DNA of 64,000 bases from Gordius sp. MW1 (GCA_964036665.1 OZ038528.1:25469245-25533244); one strand, 5' to 3'; counted from the stretch's first letter, positions 37,301-49,075 are shown. Notes: generated by a model not told the origin, from the letters alone. Numbers and translations are program-made.

Positions 37301-40300
37301 AGCTGAAACCTCGGAGCAAAACATCGCTACTACTAACTTCACTAGCTACTATATCAAATAAAAGTCGAAACAAAGCAATTTCATGCCACCCCGACCGTTC
37401 CTTTTTTAAAGCAGGTACGCGAATTGCTGGTGCAAGTCCTATGATTTAATTCACTCCATTCAAGGGCGTAGCCATCGTTGGAATTAGAGGGGAGGGGCAA
37501 AAACGGACATTTTTAGAAATTTTAGCCATAATTTTAATAAATTTTAAAAAGAATTGGGTTTAGAGGGGGGGGGGGCAGGGCCTTGTCTACGCCCATGCTC
37601 CATTCTATAGTTATATTTTTCCTTTATGATAACACAAGTCCATATCCCTTAAAAACCCATGGCGATTATTAAAAAGCCAAGTTGGATAGGACGGACGGAC
37701 AAAAACGAGCCCATAAATTGCATGGCAACTAAAATGTTATTTTATTAAAGGTAGATTCTTTTCACCGATAAAAAAGTGTAAACGAATGAAAATCAGTCAA
37801 TCAGAAAGCTCGTGATTGGTATCGATTGATTGTGGCTAAATTGCGAAGTTGAAAAAAAAGCGAATGTAATTTTTCTTTCAAGACCTTGATTAGTATATTA
37901 CACAACGCTAAATCAAAGTTGTGAATATAGGGGGGGGGGAGCATATATGTATTAAATAGGTTGCGATCGGATTAATTAATATATAAAGTAGGCCAGCACT
38001 CTTCCAATGCTAAAATTATATATTATTGGCATAATCTTTTAAAAAGTTAATAACCCTAAGAAGAAGGGGTCAAGGTGTGAAATGAAAGAGAAGGGGGGGG
38101 GGTTGTTAAACGTGCAGGAAAAATTGATTAAAAAGTTGCGATTTTAATGATATTTTTTTATCTTCTATTGGATTTTACAATTTCCACAATGATTTTCTGC
38201 ACAACGTAAAAAAATTGTTTAATTGCTGCGATAAATTTTAATATTTGTTTAAGAAATAGATTATCCGACAATCGTAGCCACTGCTATTAGTGTTACGTAT
38301 AAACGGCTGAGCTATGTTTCGTCCATCTTTGGTTCAGTTAAGACTAATGAACGCTTTGGTCTGTTTTTCAAATTTCGACTAAGCCTATAGGTCGACTAAG
38401 AAAAACAGACCAAATGTTCCCATCTCTCCGTAGAAGAGATAAAGCACCGCATCCTAACGACCTACCATTAATATTCGGGAAAGCTAAAATATATTAAAAA
38501 TTACAAGTTGGACAGGACGGCGGGCAACCAAAAATAAGCCGACAAATTGCATAGCAATTAAAGAACGAGAAATTAAAATTCAACCGTAAAAGTTCAATTT
38601 CTTGTTCAACATTATTACCTTTAGAGATCTGGTTAGAGATTTGTTATTGCAAAACGAAGCATGGGTGGGCGTCAGCAATGGAATTAGAGGGGGAGCAATA
38701 ATAACGATTTGGGGGGGAGGGGGGCAAAATGATCCTTTTTTTAAAATTTTAGCCAAAATTTTTAATAAATTTCAACAAATTTTTGTATTTAGAGGGGGGG
38801 GGAGCAGCCGCCCCTCCCTGCCCTCCCCCCCTCCGGCTACGCCCATTTATAACGAAGTACACAACCATGATTTTATAGCTTTCTTCCCTCGCTTAAACAG
38901 AGAAATTTCTAACCGCTCTGCTCTGCCATAGATATAGAGATGCAGAAACTTCATTGCTTTTACCTCTGCAAACAAGGAGGAGGGGGTTTGGTAGTTAAAA
39001 GAATAAAAGAAATTACGAGATAGATAGATAGAGAGAAAAGGCTTTTCTTCATCATTGACTGGTTCTCTCGTCGAGATTATTATTGAAATTTATTGATTGA
39101 AACCATCTGGTGCCTATAAATTAGTTTTTTTTACTTTATGACAGTAGAAACCTACCCCCTCATCCCCCTTTAATAATTATTAATTGTATTAAGAGTATTT
39201 CTCATCTAATTAGTAATTACATATATATCGACATTGATCAGTCTCTTTTCTTTGATAACACATCGTCGCTCTTCTACCTACATAGAAACACCACAAAGCA
39301 TAGTTTATGAGGTATGAGATGGGTGTAAACATTGATAAAAATTATCTTCTCGTAAAAGATCACTAAAACTAATCACGTAAAATCGGGGCAAACTTTTATT
39401 TTTGAAGGGATTTCGCAAATGTTAGTGTAGTGTGTTGTGAAAATGGCTGGTTTTTGTATGGCCGACTCTTGGTTTTAGTCGACAGAAGTCGACCGCTAGG
39501 CTTAGTCGAAATTTGAAAAACAGACCAGGGGCGACCGTTAAGTTGAACCATAGGTCGACCAAAGATGATTCAGCCATTTTTACAAGACTAAGCGTAGAAA
39601 TAAAATTAAAATATATATTGAGTGAAATTGGCCACGTCTCTTAAAAGGAAATAAATTCGTTAAGCTTTTAAACTTACTCGAACGAAACAACGAATGAATA
39701 GGAAAACAGCAATGACTGGATCTAAATGAAGTGCTCAATTAATAATTCTCGGATAATAAAAATAATTTATGAAAGCTAAGATGTAAAATAGCAAAATAAT
39801 ATGATAATTCCTAGTAAAAGGGGGTTATGCTTGGGCTATGGTGACGTCTCGATGAGATGGGTGAAAAAGGCAGGCGCGCGGTGTAGCATTTATTGACTTA
39901 GCTGCTTAGCTATTATGCGAGAGTGTTTGGAGCAGCAACTCATTGGGAGAGCGGAAAAACGACCTAAATTTAGGACTACCAATACAACCCCACTACAAAC
40001 TAGTGTTGTGAAAAGGGATGGACGGATTTTGTTTGGTCGACCTAAGCTTAGATTAACGGTCCACTCTAATCTCTGGTTCAAATTTCGACTACAGTACGGC
40101 GCAGCAAGAATCGTCGTACGGGTTATAACATAGCCGTGTCTTAATTTCGAATTCACAGCAGATTTACATTTCAGACGCATAACATAACAGCGATTTTGTA
40201 AGATGCAAAATTTTTCCTAAGCTTAAATGTTGTATCTTTTATATTTTATTAATATTAGCACAGTTTAGATTTAATCTCAGAAGTTGAAATAAACAAAAAA

Positions 40301-41504
40301 AACGCTTTTAACTATCTAAAAGCAAAATATCAATAATTGAAACCGAGTTTGACCCATGAAATTGAATCGGATATTTAGACAAAGATAAAAACTTTTTTGT
40401 TGGTCTGTTTTTCAAATTGAGACTAAGCCTCGCGGTCGATTAAGAAAAACGGACCAAAACCGTTGGTCTGTTTATGTGCCTAGTCGACTGAAACCAAACA
40501 GCCGATTTCACATCACTACGTGTTAGTAGTGACGGGTCAGTTTTAAAGCCCCAGCTATCGTGTCCCAAACCTGAAAGTTCACTGAAATACCATAAATTGG
40601 CAAGCCACTGATAATTTTTAGGTAAGAGCGTAGGTAGCCATCTTTGAGGCATTTAGTCCATATGTATTCAATTTGTATAACAATAGATGCTAAACTTAGG
40701 CATAGAAAACGGCAAAGTCAATTTTTCAACCCGAACCCCGACCGTCGGGCCCGGGTCGGGTTATGGATTACCCCTGCACGCCTCTAGTTAGGCATGTAGA
40801 AAAATTCCCCAACTTTCGTAATGTTTCCTTGTACAAGTGCGCGTATCGCAAAGAATCTCACTAAAAATATACTCAAAAAATTGCAGTCAATTTAAGTCCT
40901 CACTTAGCTTTAGTGTTATAAAAACGGCTAGGTTTTGTTTGGTCTACCTTTGGTTTAGTCGACCTCTAGCCTTGGTCGAAATTTGAAAACCATGTCAGAG
41001 TTGGCCGTTAGCCTTAGTAAAGCCAAAGGTCGACCAAACAAAACCCAGGCGCTTTTACAACACTACAAGACCAACTAAAACGCGCGTTTTGAGCGAGAGA
41101 GAATATATAAGCGAGCGCACTACTCAGACTCACTTTAAAAGGGGATGAATTATTGGCTAGCTGGCCACCACGACCTTCTCCATTACTAACGTTACTGGCC
41201 GGGCAAAAATTTCTGTAATATCTTGCTTGAGACGTTTCGTCGCTAATCCTATTACCGTGATGATGATTATTCAATTTAGAGCTATAGCCACCGTAATATT
41301 CTGAGCCCCTTTCATCACCTATAATATAGAGAGAAAGGGAGAGAAAGTGATCAAAATGCCAAAAAAATTATTGATTGATTATCGATTATTGATTGTGCCC
41401 TTACCCAACTCACCGGGCAAACGGGTAGATGAGGGTTGCAGGCCCGAGCATGAAGAATAAACCGAGTTGAGCATTAATTGTTTATCGGCGTTGGAAGGGA
41501 GCAT
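28316..41504 (-). CDS. da: Class I bHLH E-protein (Daughterless / HLH-2 / TCF12 type), about 983 aa
   Basis: Thirteen exons: 41414-41504, 41134-41318, 35692-35929, 35146-35267, 33966-34211, 33126-33314, 32252-32866, 31621-31711, 30836-31277, 30498-30587, 29987-30132, 29538-29693 and 28316-28656. All phases agree. The bHLH domain (about residues 760-815) joins [11 protein letters not shown] to [16 protein letters not shown] across a conserved splice site, then [11 protein letters not shown] and [14 protein letters not shown], the E-protein hallmark. Other family blocks: LPPMSSF, ALASIYS-like across the exon 5/6 junction, and [13 protein letters not shown]-proteins bind E-box DNA as partners of tissue-specific bHLH factors. 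Long Asn-, Gly- and Ser-rich spacers make it larger than the human proteins (about 650-700 aa). Helix 2 is divergent. The ATG at 41504 is provisional because the frame is open upstream; earlier exons may exist. Confidence 0.88.
29181..29459. mobile_element. CATGGGCGTA MITE with perfect 8-bp target duplication
   Basis: A 279-bp element whose ends are a perfect inverted repeat CATGGGCGTACGCAGG, flanked by GGCGCGCT at 29173-29180 and again at 29460-29467. The inside has G-runs and C-runs around an AT-rich centre. The 8-bp duplication fits hAT or Merlin transposition. It sits in the intron before the last E-protein exon. Confidence 0.85.
31341..31495. mobile_element. GGGCGTAGCC MITE with near-perfect 8-bp duplication
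   Basis: A 155-bp element from CTTGGGCGTAGCC to GGCTACGCCCATG. The flanks TATATTGC (31333-31340) and TGTATTGC (31496-31503) match at 7 of 8 positions. It lies in an E-protein intron. Confidence 0.8.
31821..32218. mobile_element. GACTRGATAGA inverted-repeat element, uninterrupted copy
   Basis: Starts with TAGACTAAATAGACTGCTCATG and ends with CTATCTAGTCTA, with an AAATGGCGGGAAA block near the right end and its inverse near the left. It is colinear with the 10650-11695 copy minus that copy's two insertions. Non-coding, in an E-protein intron. Confidence 0.6.
32892..33033. repeat. GGGCGTAGCC-family MITE, degraded right end
   Basis: CTATGGGCGTAGTCAAGG starts the element. A 12-G run, GGGTGCCCCCC and the family body (AATTTGTTGAAATTGC) follow. 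The right end CAATGGCTGCGCTT is a mutated terminus. In an E-protein intron. Confidence 0.65.
33403..33733. repeat. GCTTGTCTTAATA inverted-repeat element
   Basis: Left end GCTTGTCTTAATACC and right end ATATTAAGACAAGC are inverted repeats. Much of the interior (AAGATTTTGCATCTTACAAA, TGCGTCTGAAATGCAAATC, GAATTCGAAGTTAAGACACG) recurs in reverse complement at about 40100-40395. Non-coding, in an E-protein intron. Confidence 0.55.
34328..34460. repeat. GGGCGTAGCC-family MITE
   Basis: CATGGGCGTAGCCAGAATT to CTGGCTACGCCTATG, 133 bp, in the opposite body orientation to the 3879 copy. In an E-protein intron. Confidence 0.75.
34859..35032. repeat. TAGTGTTGTAAAAACGG hAT-like MITE, diverged copy
   Basis: Left end TAGCGTTGTAAAAACGGC, right end GCCATTTTTACAACACTA, with internal GTCGAC-centred inverted segments typical of the family. 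No convincing target duplication. In an E-protein intron. Confidence 0.65.
36839..36977. repeat. GGGCGTAGCC-family MITE
   Basis: CATGGGCATAGCCAAGGCAGG, GGCTGCCCCCCTC and a right end ACTACGCTCATC. Same family and orientation as 3879-4011. Confidence 0.65.
37462..37597. mobile_element. GGGCGTAGCC MITE with perfect 8-bp duplication
   Basis: A 136-bp element from AAGGGCGTAGCC to GTCTACGCCCATG, flanked by CTCCATTC at 37454-37461 and 37598-37605 (8 of 8). Confidence 0.82.
38660..38846. repeat. GGGCGTAGCC-family MITE
   Basis: CATGGGTGGGCGTCAGCAATGG at the left, CCGGCTACGCCCAT at the right, with G-runs, the AT-rich family body and a CCGCCCCTCCCTGCCC arm. Confidence 0.65.
39991..40530. mobile_element. 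hAT-like MITE split by a second element
   Basis: Left part (TAGTGTTGTGAAAAGGG ... GTTCAAATTTCGACTAC) ends near 40092. The family continues near 40395 (GGTCTGTTTTTCAAATTG ... CATCACTA). The intervening 300 bp match the reverse complement of the 33403-33733 element, so that element inserted into this copy. Confidence 0.55.
40912..41065. repeat. TAGTGTTGTAAAAACGG hAT-like MITE
   Basis: TAGTGTTATAAAAACGGC at the left end and GCGCTTTTACAACACTA at the right end, with internal GGTCGACCAAAC-type inverted segments. Confidence 0.65.
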
Positions 41505-41823
41505 CCTAGCTTTTATTTCTGGCCTGGACGAGATTTTAACGGGCGAAAAAGTTTAGGCGATGAGGAGTGCTGTGTTATGGAGAAATGAATTACATTAACT
41601 AGAGGTTTATACATATCATTAATTTCAATGCAATTTATGGGCTCGCTTTTGATTGTCGCGTCCTGTCCACCTTGTAATAATTACATTTGACATTTATACA
41701 ATATCTATATATTAGAGTTGTATCTCGGGGTAAAAGATTAGTAAAAGTTATAAGGTTAATCGGGCCAAACTTTTATATATTAGGGGATTTTAAGAAATTA
41801 TTTTTTTGCAAATGTTGAGGGGG

Positions 41824-42033
41824 TAGTGTTGTAAAAAAGGCTGGGTTTTGTTTGGTCGAATATTGGTTTTACCAATACTAACGGTCGACTATGGTCTGCT
41901 TTTCAAATTTCGACTAAGCCTGGAGGTCGACTAAGAAAAAGGGACCAAAAAAACTTTGGTTGGTCTATTCATGTTTAGTCGACTAAAAGCAAAGGTCGAC
42001 CAAACAAAACCACCCGCCCATTTCTACAACACC
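41824..42033. repeat. TAGTGTTGTAAAAACGG hAT-like MITE
   Basis: TAGTGTTGTAAAAAAGGCTGG at the left end, CATTTCTACAACACCA at the right end, with repeated GGTCGAC/GTCGACC inside. About 210 bp. Confidence 0.65.
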
Positions 42034-43169
42034 AGCATATCTTATAGCTAGTGTCAAGTATCGTTATATAAAAGTAAAAAAAATGAAACTCGAATTCAAC
42101 AACCACAATATATTTTGGCATATTCTTTCAAGGCAAAAAAAATAATATTGACGGAGGATATCCTTTATAAGGGTAGAATTCTTAACCACATGGCCATGGT
42201 TATTAATTCGAATTGGCGGCACCAATTTCTTTTTAACATATATAAGCATATATAAAATCTCTATTCGCAAACTAATGATAATAATTATCTAAAATCAATT
42301 GACAAATAAAACTTTAAATTACTTTATTCATAATATGTATAATCAATTAAATTATCATTATACTATCCAGTTTCAACCGAGCGTGGTAGAGTAATTTATA
42401 ATAGGCAACAACAATAAATGTCGCAATTTTTAATTAAATTCCCCGAAAAGTAATTTATTTTCCAAATACTATAGGCAAATGGCCATTACTATTTTTAATA
42501 ACCAAACTTCCCAATGATGTTTGATTTGAACAGCTCGAGTTTTAAGATTAAGACTTTTAAATAAATAACCAATAATAAATTTAAACCTCTAATTTAATTC
42601 AATTTATTAATGTTGTGAAGATGAATGAAATAAATAAAAAAAGTTAAGTAATATAATATTTGGAAAGCATTCCGATATTGCTATTGAAGTATATGTTTAC
42701 AAATAGTAATGCCCATTTCTGTGTCTTAATCATAAGATAGCAAAAAAAATTAAGCCTACTATTTTTAAAAATACTTAAGGTTTGAGGAGGGCCAAAGGTT
42801 ATGAGAGTGGTTGTCGCAATGAAACAGAAAATTCATAGCATTGCTAATTCCACGGAGTATTTTAAAATTTTTAATGCCTCAGCTGAAGAGAGAGGATCCT
42901 TGTTTTGATTTAGATACTCATATGTAATGTATAATACCTATAAAGGTGGAAAGAGCGTAAATTTAAAAAAATTTAGGCAATAGTCGATATTGAAGTAGTG
43001 GTGGATGGACAAAAAAAATCGATTAGGACATAGCTATCAATTTACTTTTACCGTGAGCCGGGGGTCGTAGTGGACTCAACAAGTCCCATATATATATTTT
43101 TATGTAAACACTCGTTATACTATTAGCCGCATCACCTTTTAGGCGATGTGGTTTTAAAAGGCGCTTTAA

Positions 43170-43348
43170 AAGGCGTAGCCAAGAGGGGAGGAAGCAGGGA
43201 GGGGCGGCTGCCTCCCTCACAATCCAAAATTTGTTGAAATTTATTAAAATTATGGGCTAAAATTTCCAAAAAATGATCATTTTGCCTCCCTCCTAAAATC
43301 ATTATTGCCCGGCCCCCCCTTCTAATCCCAATGCTGGCTAAGCTCATG
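43170..43348. repeat. GGGCGTAGCC-family MITE
   Basis: AAGGCGTAGCCAAGAGGGG to ATGCTGGCTAAGCTCATG, with GGCTGCCTCCCTC and the family body AAATTTGTTGAAATTTATT. Confidence 0.65.
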
Positions 43349-43926
43349 GTGATTACCCTTTAAATTTATTAACATCTAATTTTATCACTTTGGCAGAACA
43401 AATTAAGAAGAAGTAAGTGTTATGAATGAAAAATCACCACGAGTGTTTATTTATTCCACGGTTGAAAAATGCTACGGACACAATGAAAGAGGGGAAAGAG
43501 GATAAAACAAAATAAACACATAAAATAGTCCCTTTTACGTTTCTTTTCAATTATACTACTATTACTATTGTCACCTCTCTAGGCTAAGCTAAGCTACGGT
43601 GGTGATAATGAAATAAATAGCCGACCACCTCCTCCTCAGTTCCCTCTCTCTCTCTCTCTCACTTTCATTTCATGCTTCATAGATTTTCACGGCGATTAAA
43701 TCGAATTTAAAGTTATCACTTAATGTTGCGATAATTATTAATATTATTACTATTAAACTACTAAAGTAAGTTTTTTGATTATCTAAAACTGTTTAAAAAC
43801 CATGTCCAGTCAAAAATTTCAAAAATATGATGATGAGACGATGTTAAATAAAAGACCTTCATTGATATTTCTTGCGAGTTAGTAATAATGCGAAGCAATA
43901 TAATTGTTAATTTATATAAAAACCCG

Positions 43927-44064
43927 CATGGGCGAAGCCAGCATTGGGATTAGGGGGGGGGCCAAAAATAAACATTTTATAAAATTTTAGCCATATTTTT
44001 AATAAATTTGAACAAAATTTTGATTTAGAGGGGGTAGCTGCCCCCCCCCTTAGTTACGCCCATG
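43927..44064. repeat. GGGCGTAGCC-family MITE
   Basis: CATGGGCGAAGCCAGC to TTAGTTACGCCCATG, 138 bp. Flanks AAAACCCG and AATAACCG agree at 6 of 8 positions, a decayed 8-bp duplication. Confidence 0.75.
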
Positions 44065-44718
44065 AATAACCGTGTATGTTTCCATAGCAATTATTTAAAA
44101 AATTACAAGATGGACAGGACAAACAACCAAAAACGAGCCCATATATTGCTTAGCAATTAATATTTATATGTCATGCCTAGTTATTAATATTTCAAAAAAG
44201 TCCAACCAAAAAGTTTACATTTCGAAAATGGTCTCCTCTAACTTATAATAATTTAAATGTCTACGATTTCCAACGGAGCGTAAATAATTGGAGACATAGT
44301 AAAAATTTAAACAAAAATTGTCATGATATATATATATATATATATTGTAATACAATGTATATATTATTATTATGACAATAATAATCCTACAGGTAACAGT
44401 GTTTGGTGACATAAAATTACGGCAGGTGCATTGAAAGAAAAAAGAGCACACACGTATATAAATAAATTATATAAAACGGGGAGAGGACAAACAATTTCAA
44501 GTTTATACATATGTGACTGCTTTGCTTTTATTATTATGTATATATAGCTAGTAATATATATAACGCGACATTAATCCAAACACGGTTGGAAGCAAAAATT
44601 ATATGGGCTCTTAAATTTTACTTAAGTCATTTTGGAAATTATTTTCAATGGTTATTTTTATAACAGAATTAATTTTAAATAATAAGATGTTTAACAAAAG
44701 AAAAAGGGGTAGGTAGGC

Positions 44719-44830
44719 ATGGGTATAGCCAAGTTTTGGATTGGGGGGGGGGCAAAACGTTTAAAAGTTCAATAAGGTTTCAAAAAATCTCAACAAAATT
44801 TTGAGATGAGATTTAGAGATTGCTACAGTA
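44719..44830. repeat. Truncated GGGCGTAGCC-family MITE
   Basis: Left end CATGGGTATAGCCAAG followed by a G-run; the right terminus is missing. Confidence 0.45.
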
Positions 44831-46829
44831 ATTGTTCAAAACAATTATGCACTTAAGTATATATTTAAAGTGAATAGGTTAAGCTTATAATATGATATTT
44901 TTGCCTTAGTTATATGTCAATCTTTATCCTATAAAATCATTTGTAGATGTAGTAGAGTCAATGCTACAATAATTCATTAATACAATAAAGGATCATTAAA
45001 ACAAAAATTTAATATAGCTTATAATAAAAACAGTAATTTTACAAACTGGCAAAACGTATCATAAGACATTAACTTAAGTAAAAACTTTAGAGTAAAAGTA
45101 ATTATTATTAATAGGACAAATTTTATATAATCATTTCAACATGATATGTATTTATTAATAATTTACAAGTATTACAAATATTTTGCACAAAATAACTATA
45201 AGCTAAGGATACATACTCATAGCTTATAAAGAACTTTAAACCCTAATTTAATACTTTAAAAACAATTGATAAAAGTAATGAAATTTTTTTAATTTCGTCT
45301 AAAATAAAATTGTATGCATTGATAAAAAAAATGCTAGCTACCTTAACTTGCATGTCATACAAGGGGATTACTACGGGAGCGAATGTCATTGCAGCGTTTA
45401 TTATTCAAATTACATTTAGGGTGCTATTCATAGAAACAAAATGTTGGCAGGTTTCCTTTCGGATTAAAAGATTAGCTAGCAATATTAGAACTTATAATAT
45501 ATATATGTTACAATTCTATTAATTTGACAAGTAATTATAATTTGGCAGTTATATTATGAAAGATATTAAAAAATAGATAATTTGACTAATAAACATAAGC
45601 GCTCATTTTTCACTTTAAATTCGAATTTTAGCCAGTTTGTATATTGTGTACACACAATTTTTATTTACAATTTACCAAGTGTAAAAAGTTTTCTTTTTAA
45701 AACTGATTTAGCAATAAATTACGATTTGCAACACAACAAATTTTGGATAAAAAATTCCTTATCATTGAGGTAAGGTTATTATATTAAATTATTCACCTCT
45801 ACTCTTATGGACTTACTAAATTGGGACAGCCTCTATCTTGTTAAGAAAAATAAAGCATTAGAATAACGTTTAAAGTGAAAGTGACCGACCCAGTATTTGA
45901 ATTGAGGGAGGGGGGGGGGCAAAAAATAAGTTAGTAAAAATAATTTTGTCAAATTTAAATCATATATTCAAAAAATATTTAAGGATTTCAATATTTAGTA
46001 AGCAGCACTCACCTATCTCCCCCTGGCTGTTATTAGTGTTTGGATCTCGTCTCGGGTCTCGAAAGCAAAATCTGGTCTCGTCTGGGGTGCGATTATGATC
46101 CATCTTGTCTCGTCTCAGTCTAGAAAAATCTCGGTCCCGTCTCAACGAGAATTTCTGACTAGTCTCGACTTTAAAAAAAATTTATACTAAATGAAAGACT
46201 GCTGATCTACCAAAATTATTAAATAAACGATATATTTAAACAAAAAATCAAAATGGCAAACCATTTAATTTTCGAAAAATTTAAAAACACAAGCTTGATA
46301 AAAATTTGGTGCGACCTTTGACAATGCAAAGATACAATTAACAATTATATGCTCTTCTGAAGTAAGTGTAAATTTAAAAAAAAACAATAAATAAACTTGA
46401 AGTGATAATTAATAATAATTTGAGCAAATCATAACATTTGCATTGAAGTCACTTATCTGTCAAACATCAATAGACATAGTAATTTATATTACTTATATCT
46501 GTCTTGGTTACAAATGTGCTAATTGAGACCCTTTTCTTAACATTAGCCAATACGTAAAGATGAAATTAAATCATTTGTTTAACTAATTTAGAGACGCGTC
46601 TTATTATATTAATATTACCATCATCAATTATATAACAGAGTTTATTGCATGTTTACTATAACGTTATTTACAACAGGTATTATAGTTTATGGTCCCATTT
46701 TATTTTCCAAAAAATTCCTTTTATTTTTAACTTACTAACCATTAAATAGTTATCTTCTAATACATTGTTCGTGTAAATGTAATGCACAATTGCCAAATTT
46801 ACTGAAACTTAAGGAAATTCGAATGCGCA

Positions 46830-48038
46830 TATTGGGAGGGGAGACTTTTTATTGAAGGTATATAATAAAGTGAGGTAAAAGAAAAGAGTTCGAAGAGTAA
46901 TGAAGAAGTGTTTTAAACGCCTTTATATAATGGCGAATTAATTGAATAAATCAATTACATTTAGTGGTGAATCCTCGAGGTATATGTGATTGATCAATTA
47001 ACGTCGCGAAGTAGTAAGGTAATGTAAATGAGTCAATTAAGTTTCAAGACATAAGTAATGCCGTGAGCAAAATAGTAATTGACGCAACAAATATTCCCCT
47101 GTGTAAAAACGGAGTTACAAAAATTAAAAAAAAAAAATTGCTTGCTGTAAGGGAGGTGTAAGTGATGTTCGTACTACTAGCCAGTTTTTTTCCGCCTACC
47201 GTGGTTGTTAGTGAGTTGACCGAGGTGTGAGTTGTGTGCGTGTTGTTGTGGTGCTATGCAATATATTAATAAGATACATGCCGCGGGCAGAGATATCTAT
47301 ATTAGAATTGCAATCGGTCATCAGCTAAACCGGTAAGCGGTGGTGAGAACGTTGGTAGTAGGTGTTATTGTTTTGCCGAACGTAGTCTTTACTCGTTGCA
47401 AGAGGCCATGTGATGTTGATGTTAAGATGGGTTTTGTGATTAGAGCCATGCGCAGAGCAGTGGTTGAGCGTTCGGCAGACGTTGTTGTTGTCTATGTAGA
47501 GGTGTAGCAGGGAATCGAGGTTTTTTTGTCGTAGTAGCAATCAGGTAGTAGGCATAGCAGTCGGACACGCAGACTTCGATTTTTAGAGGTTGACGTGTTT
47601 GGTTGTTCGGCTCGATCGTGTCTTAACAATATTTGTATTGGCTGCCAGATTGACTAAGAAGTGCCTAATATCTAAGTTTAATAATTTTAACAAAAAAAAC
47701 CAAGACGCCGTTGCTTAAGGGCGTGTTCTGGGGGAGCAAAAACACGGCTCCCCCGAAATGCGGGGTCACCAATTATTGGGAGGGGATACTCTTTATTGAA
47801 GGTATATAATAAAGTGAGGGAAAAGAAAAGAGTTCGAAAAGTAAAGAAGAAGTGTTTTAAACGCCTTTATATAATCGCGAATTAATTGAATAAATTAATT
47901 ACATTTAGTGGTGAATCCTCGAGGTATATGTGATTGGTCAATTAACGTCGCGAAGTAGTAATAAGGTAATGTAAATGAGTCAATTAAGTTTCAAGACATA
48001 AGTAATATGCCGCGAACAAAATAGTAATTGACGCAACA
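46830..48038 (-). mobile_element. TRIM-like non-autonomous LTR retrotransposon
   Basis: Two direct repeats of about 260 bp (46830-47089 and 47774-48038) are nearly identical, apart from small indels. They bracket about 680 bp with no gag-pol. Read on the minus strand each LTR starts TGTTGCGTC. The upstream LTR is followed after a couple of bases by TGGTGACCCCG (47761-47771), a primer-binding site of tRNA 3'-end type. A purine tract CACAGGGGAATATT (47090-47104) precedes the downstream LTR. These signals together define the orientation. Target duplication is unclear (flanks share only GCG). Confidence 0.78.
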
Positions 48039-49075
48039 CGCCTGCCAACCCCAGTTTATAATGTGATAAGTAATGCATATGACAAAACAATGAAACAACA
48101 GATTGTTTTTTTAAAGGTACGTAGATTCAGGAGGTGAAACCATGAGTTAAAGCATTAAAATTTATAGAAAAATCATGATTTAATCTATTGCGGTGTCATC
48201 GAATACTGACATACCTTTGAAGATAATTATTCAATAGGCACAGATATCCCTCAGCTCAAAAAATCTCGAGCCACTTTGCCTTCACGTGGATAAGATTCAA
48301 ATTAATTAATCACCAGTTTAATATCACCACATCAGGCAGGATGAGAATGAGCGAAATTTAAAAATCATTTAGTAATATTTACTAGTCCATCAGGTCTAAT
48401 TAAGCCCAAAATTTTGTATTATATTATAAATCTATGGATATGAATATGTGATAAATATATAATTATTTACATACCCTAAGTGCCACTTTTACTTAGGTAA
48501 ATGAAAGAAATTATCACATTTTGAATTTTTTACAAAACATTCCAATCATATTAATTTACATCTAATATTTACATTTAGATGTAAATCATACAAAATAAAG
48601 CAGATTGAAATTAACTTAAATTTATGATTTAGCCGAGATCTCGCTGAAAAAATCTTGTATCGCCTCGTCTCGACATCAAAATTCTCGTCTCGATCTCGGG
48701 TCAATTTTGGAAATTCTCGTCTCGTCACGACACCAAGATTTTCTCGGATTTTACGCATCACTAATTTATAAAAACATATATAGTTTTACAAGCTATAGTG
48801 ACTATTCTTCAGTTAACTGCTTTAGAGATCTTGTTTTGGTATTATTTTTTTCTATGACCAGTGATAGTTTAAAAAATGAAATTAATTATCAGTGCTCTAA
48901 TTTTATAGTTATCAAAATTCTGATTTTAAATAGCAGGTTTTACAACATTTAAAAGTGAATTCTCGTTCATTTAAAATAGGCACAGTCAAAACCGTTTAAT
49001 TGCAAAGCCTTGGGCCTAAAAAAAAAGTCGCGATTAACCGATATTTCGCGATTAAACGATGGAAATAAAAGTATA

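Larger units (their letters stand above)
35930..41133. other. 5.2-kb E-protein intron loaded with MITEs and G-runs
   Basis: No exon was recognised in this intron. It holds GGGCGTAGCC-family copies (36839-36977, 37462-37597, 38660-38846), hAT-like TAGTGTTG copies (about 38288-38415, 39429-39590, 39991-40530 interrupted, 40912-41065), several GAGCCCATAAATTGC repeats and very long G-runs (for example near 36561). Regulatory elements may exist but cannot be told apart by eye. Confidence 0.55.

Noticed and set aside
46034..46150. CTCGTCTCG repeats considered as a CRISPR-like array
   Set aside because: Repeats are short, irregular and without spacers of constant length, and the genome is eukaryotic.
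47325..47540. 71-codon minus-strand frame inside the TRIM-like element
   Set aside because: No gag, protease or RT motif. It is too short and has no start context, so it is treated as non-coding interior.
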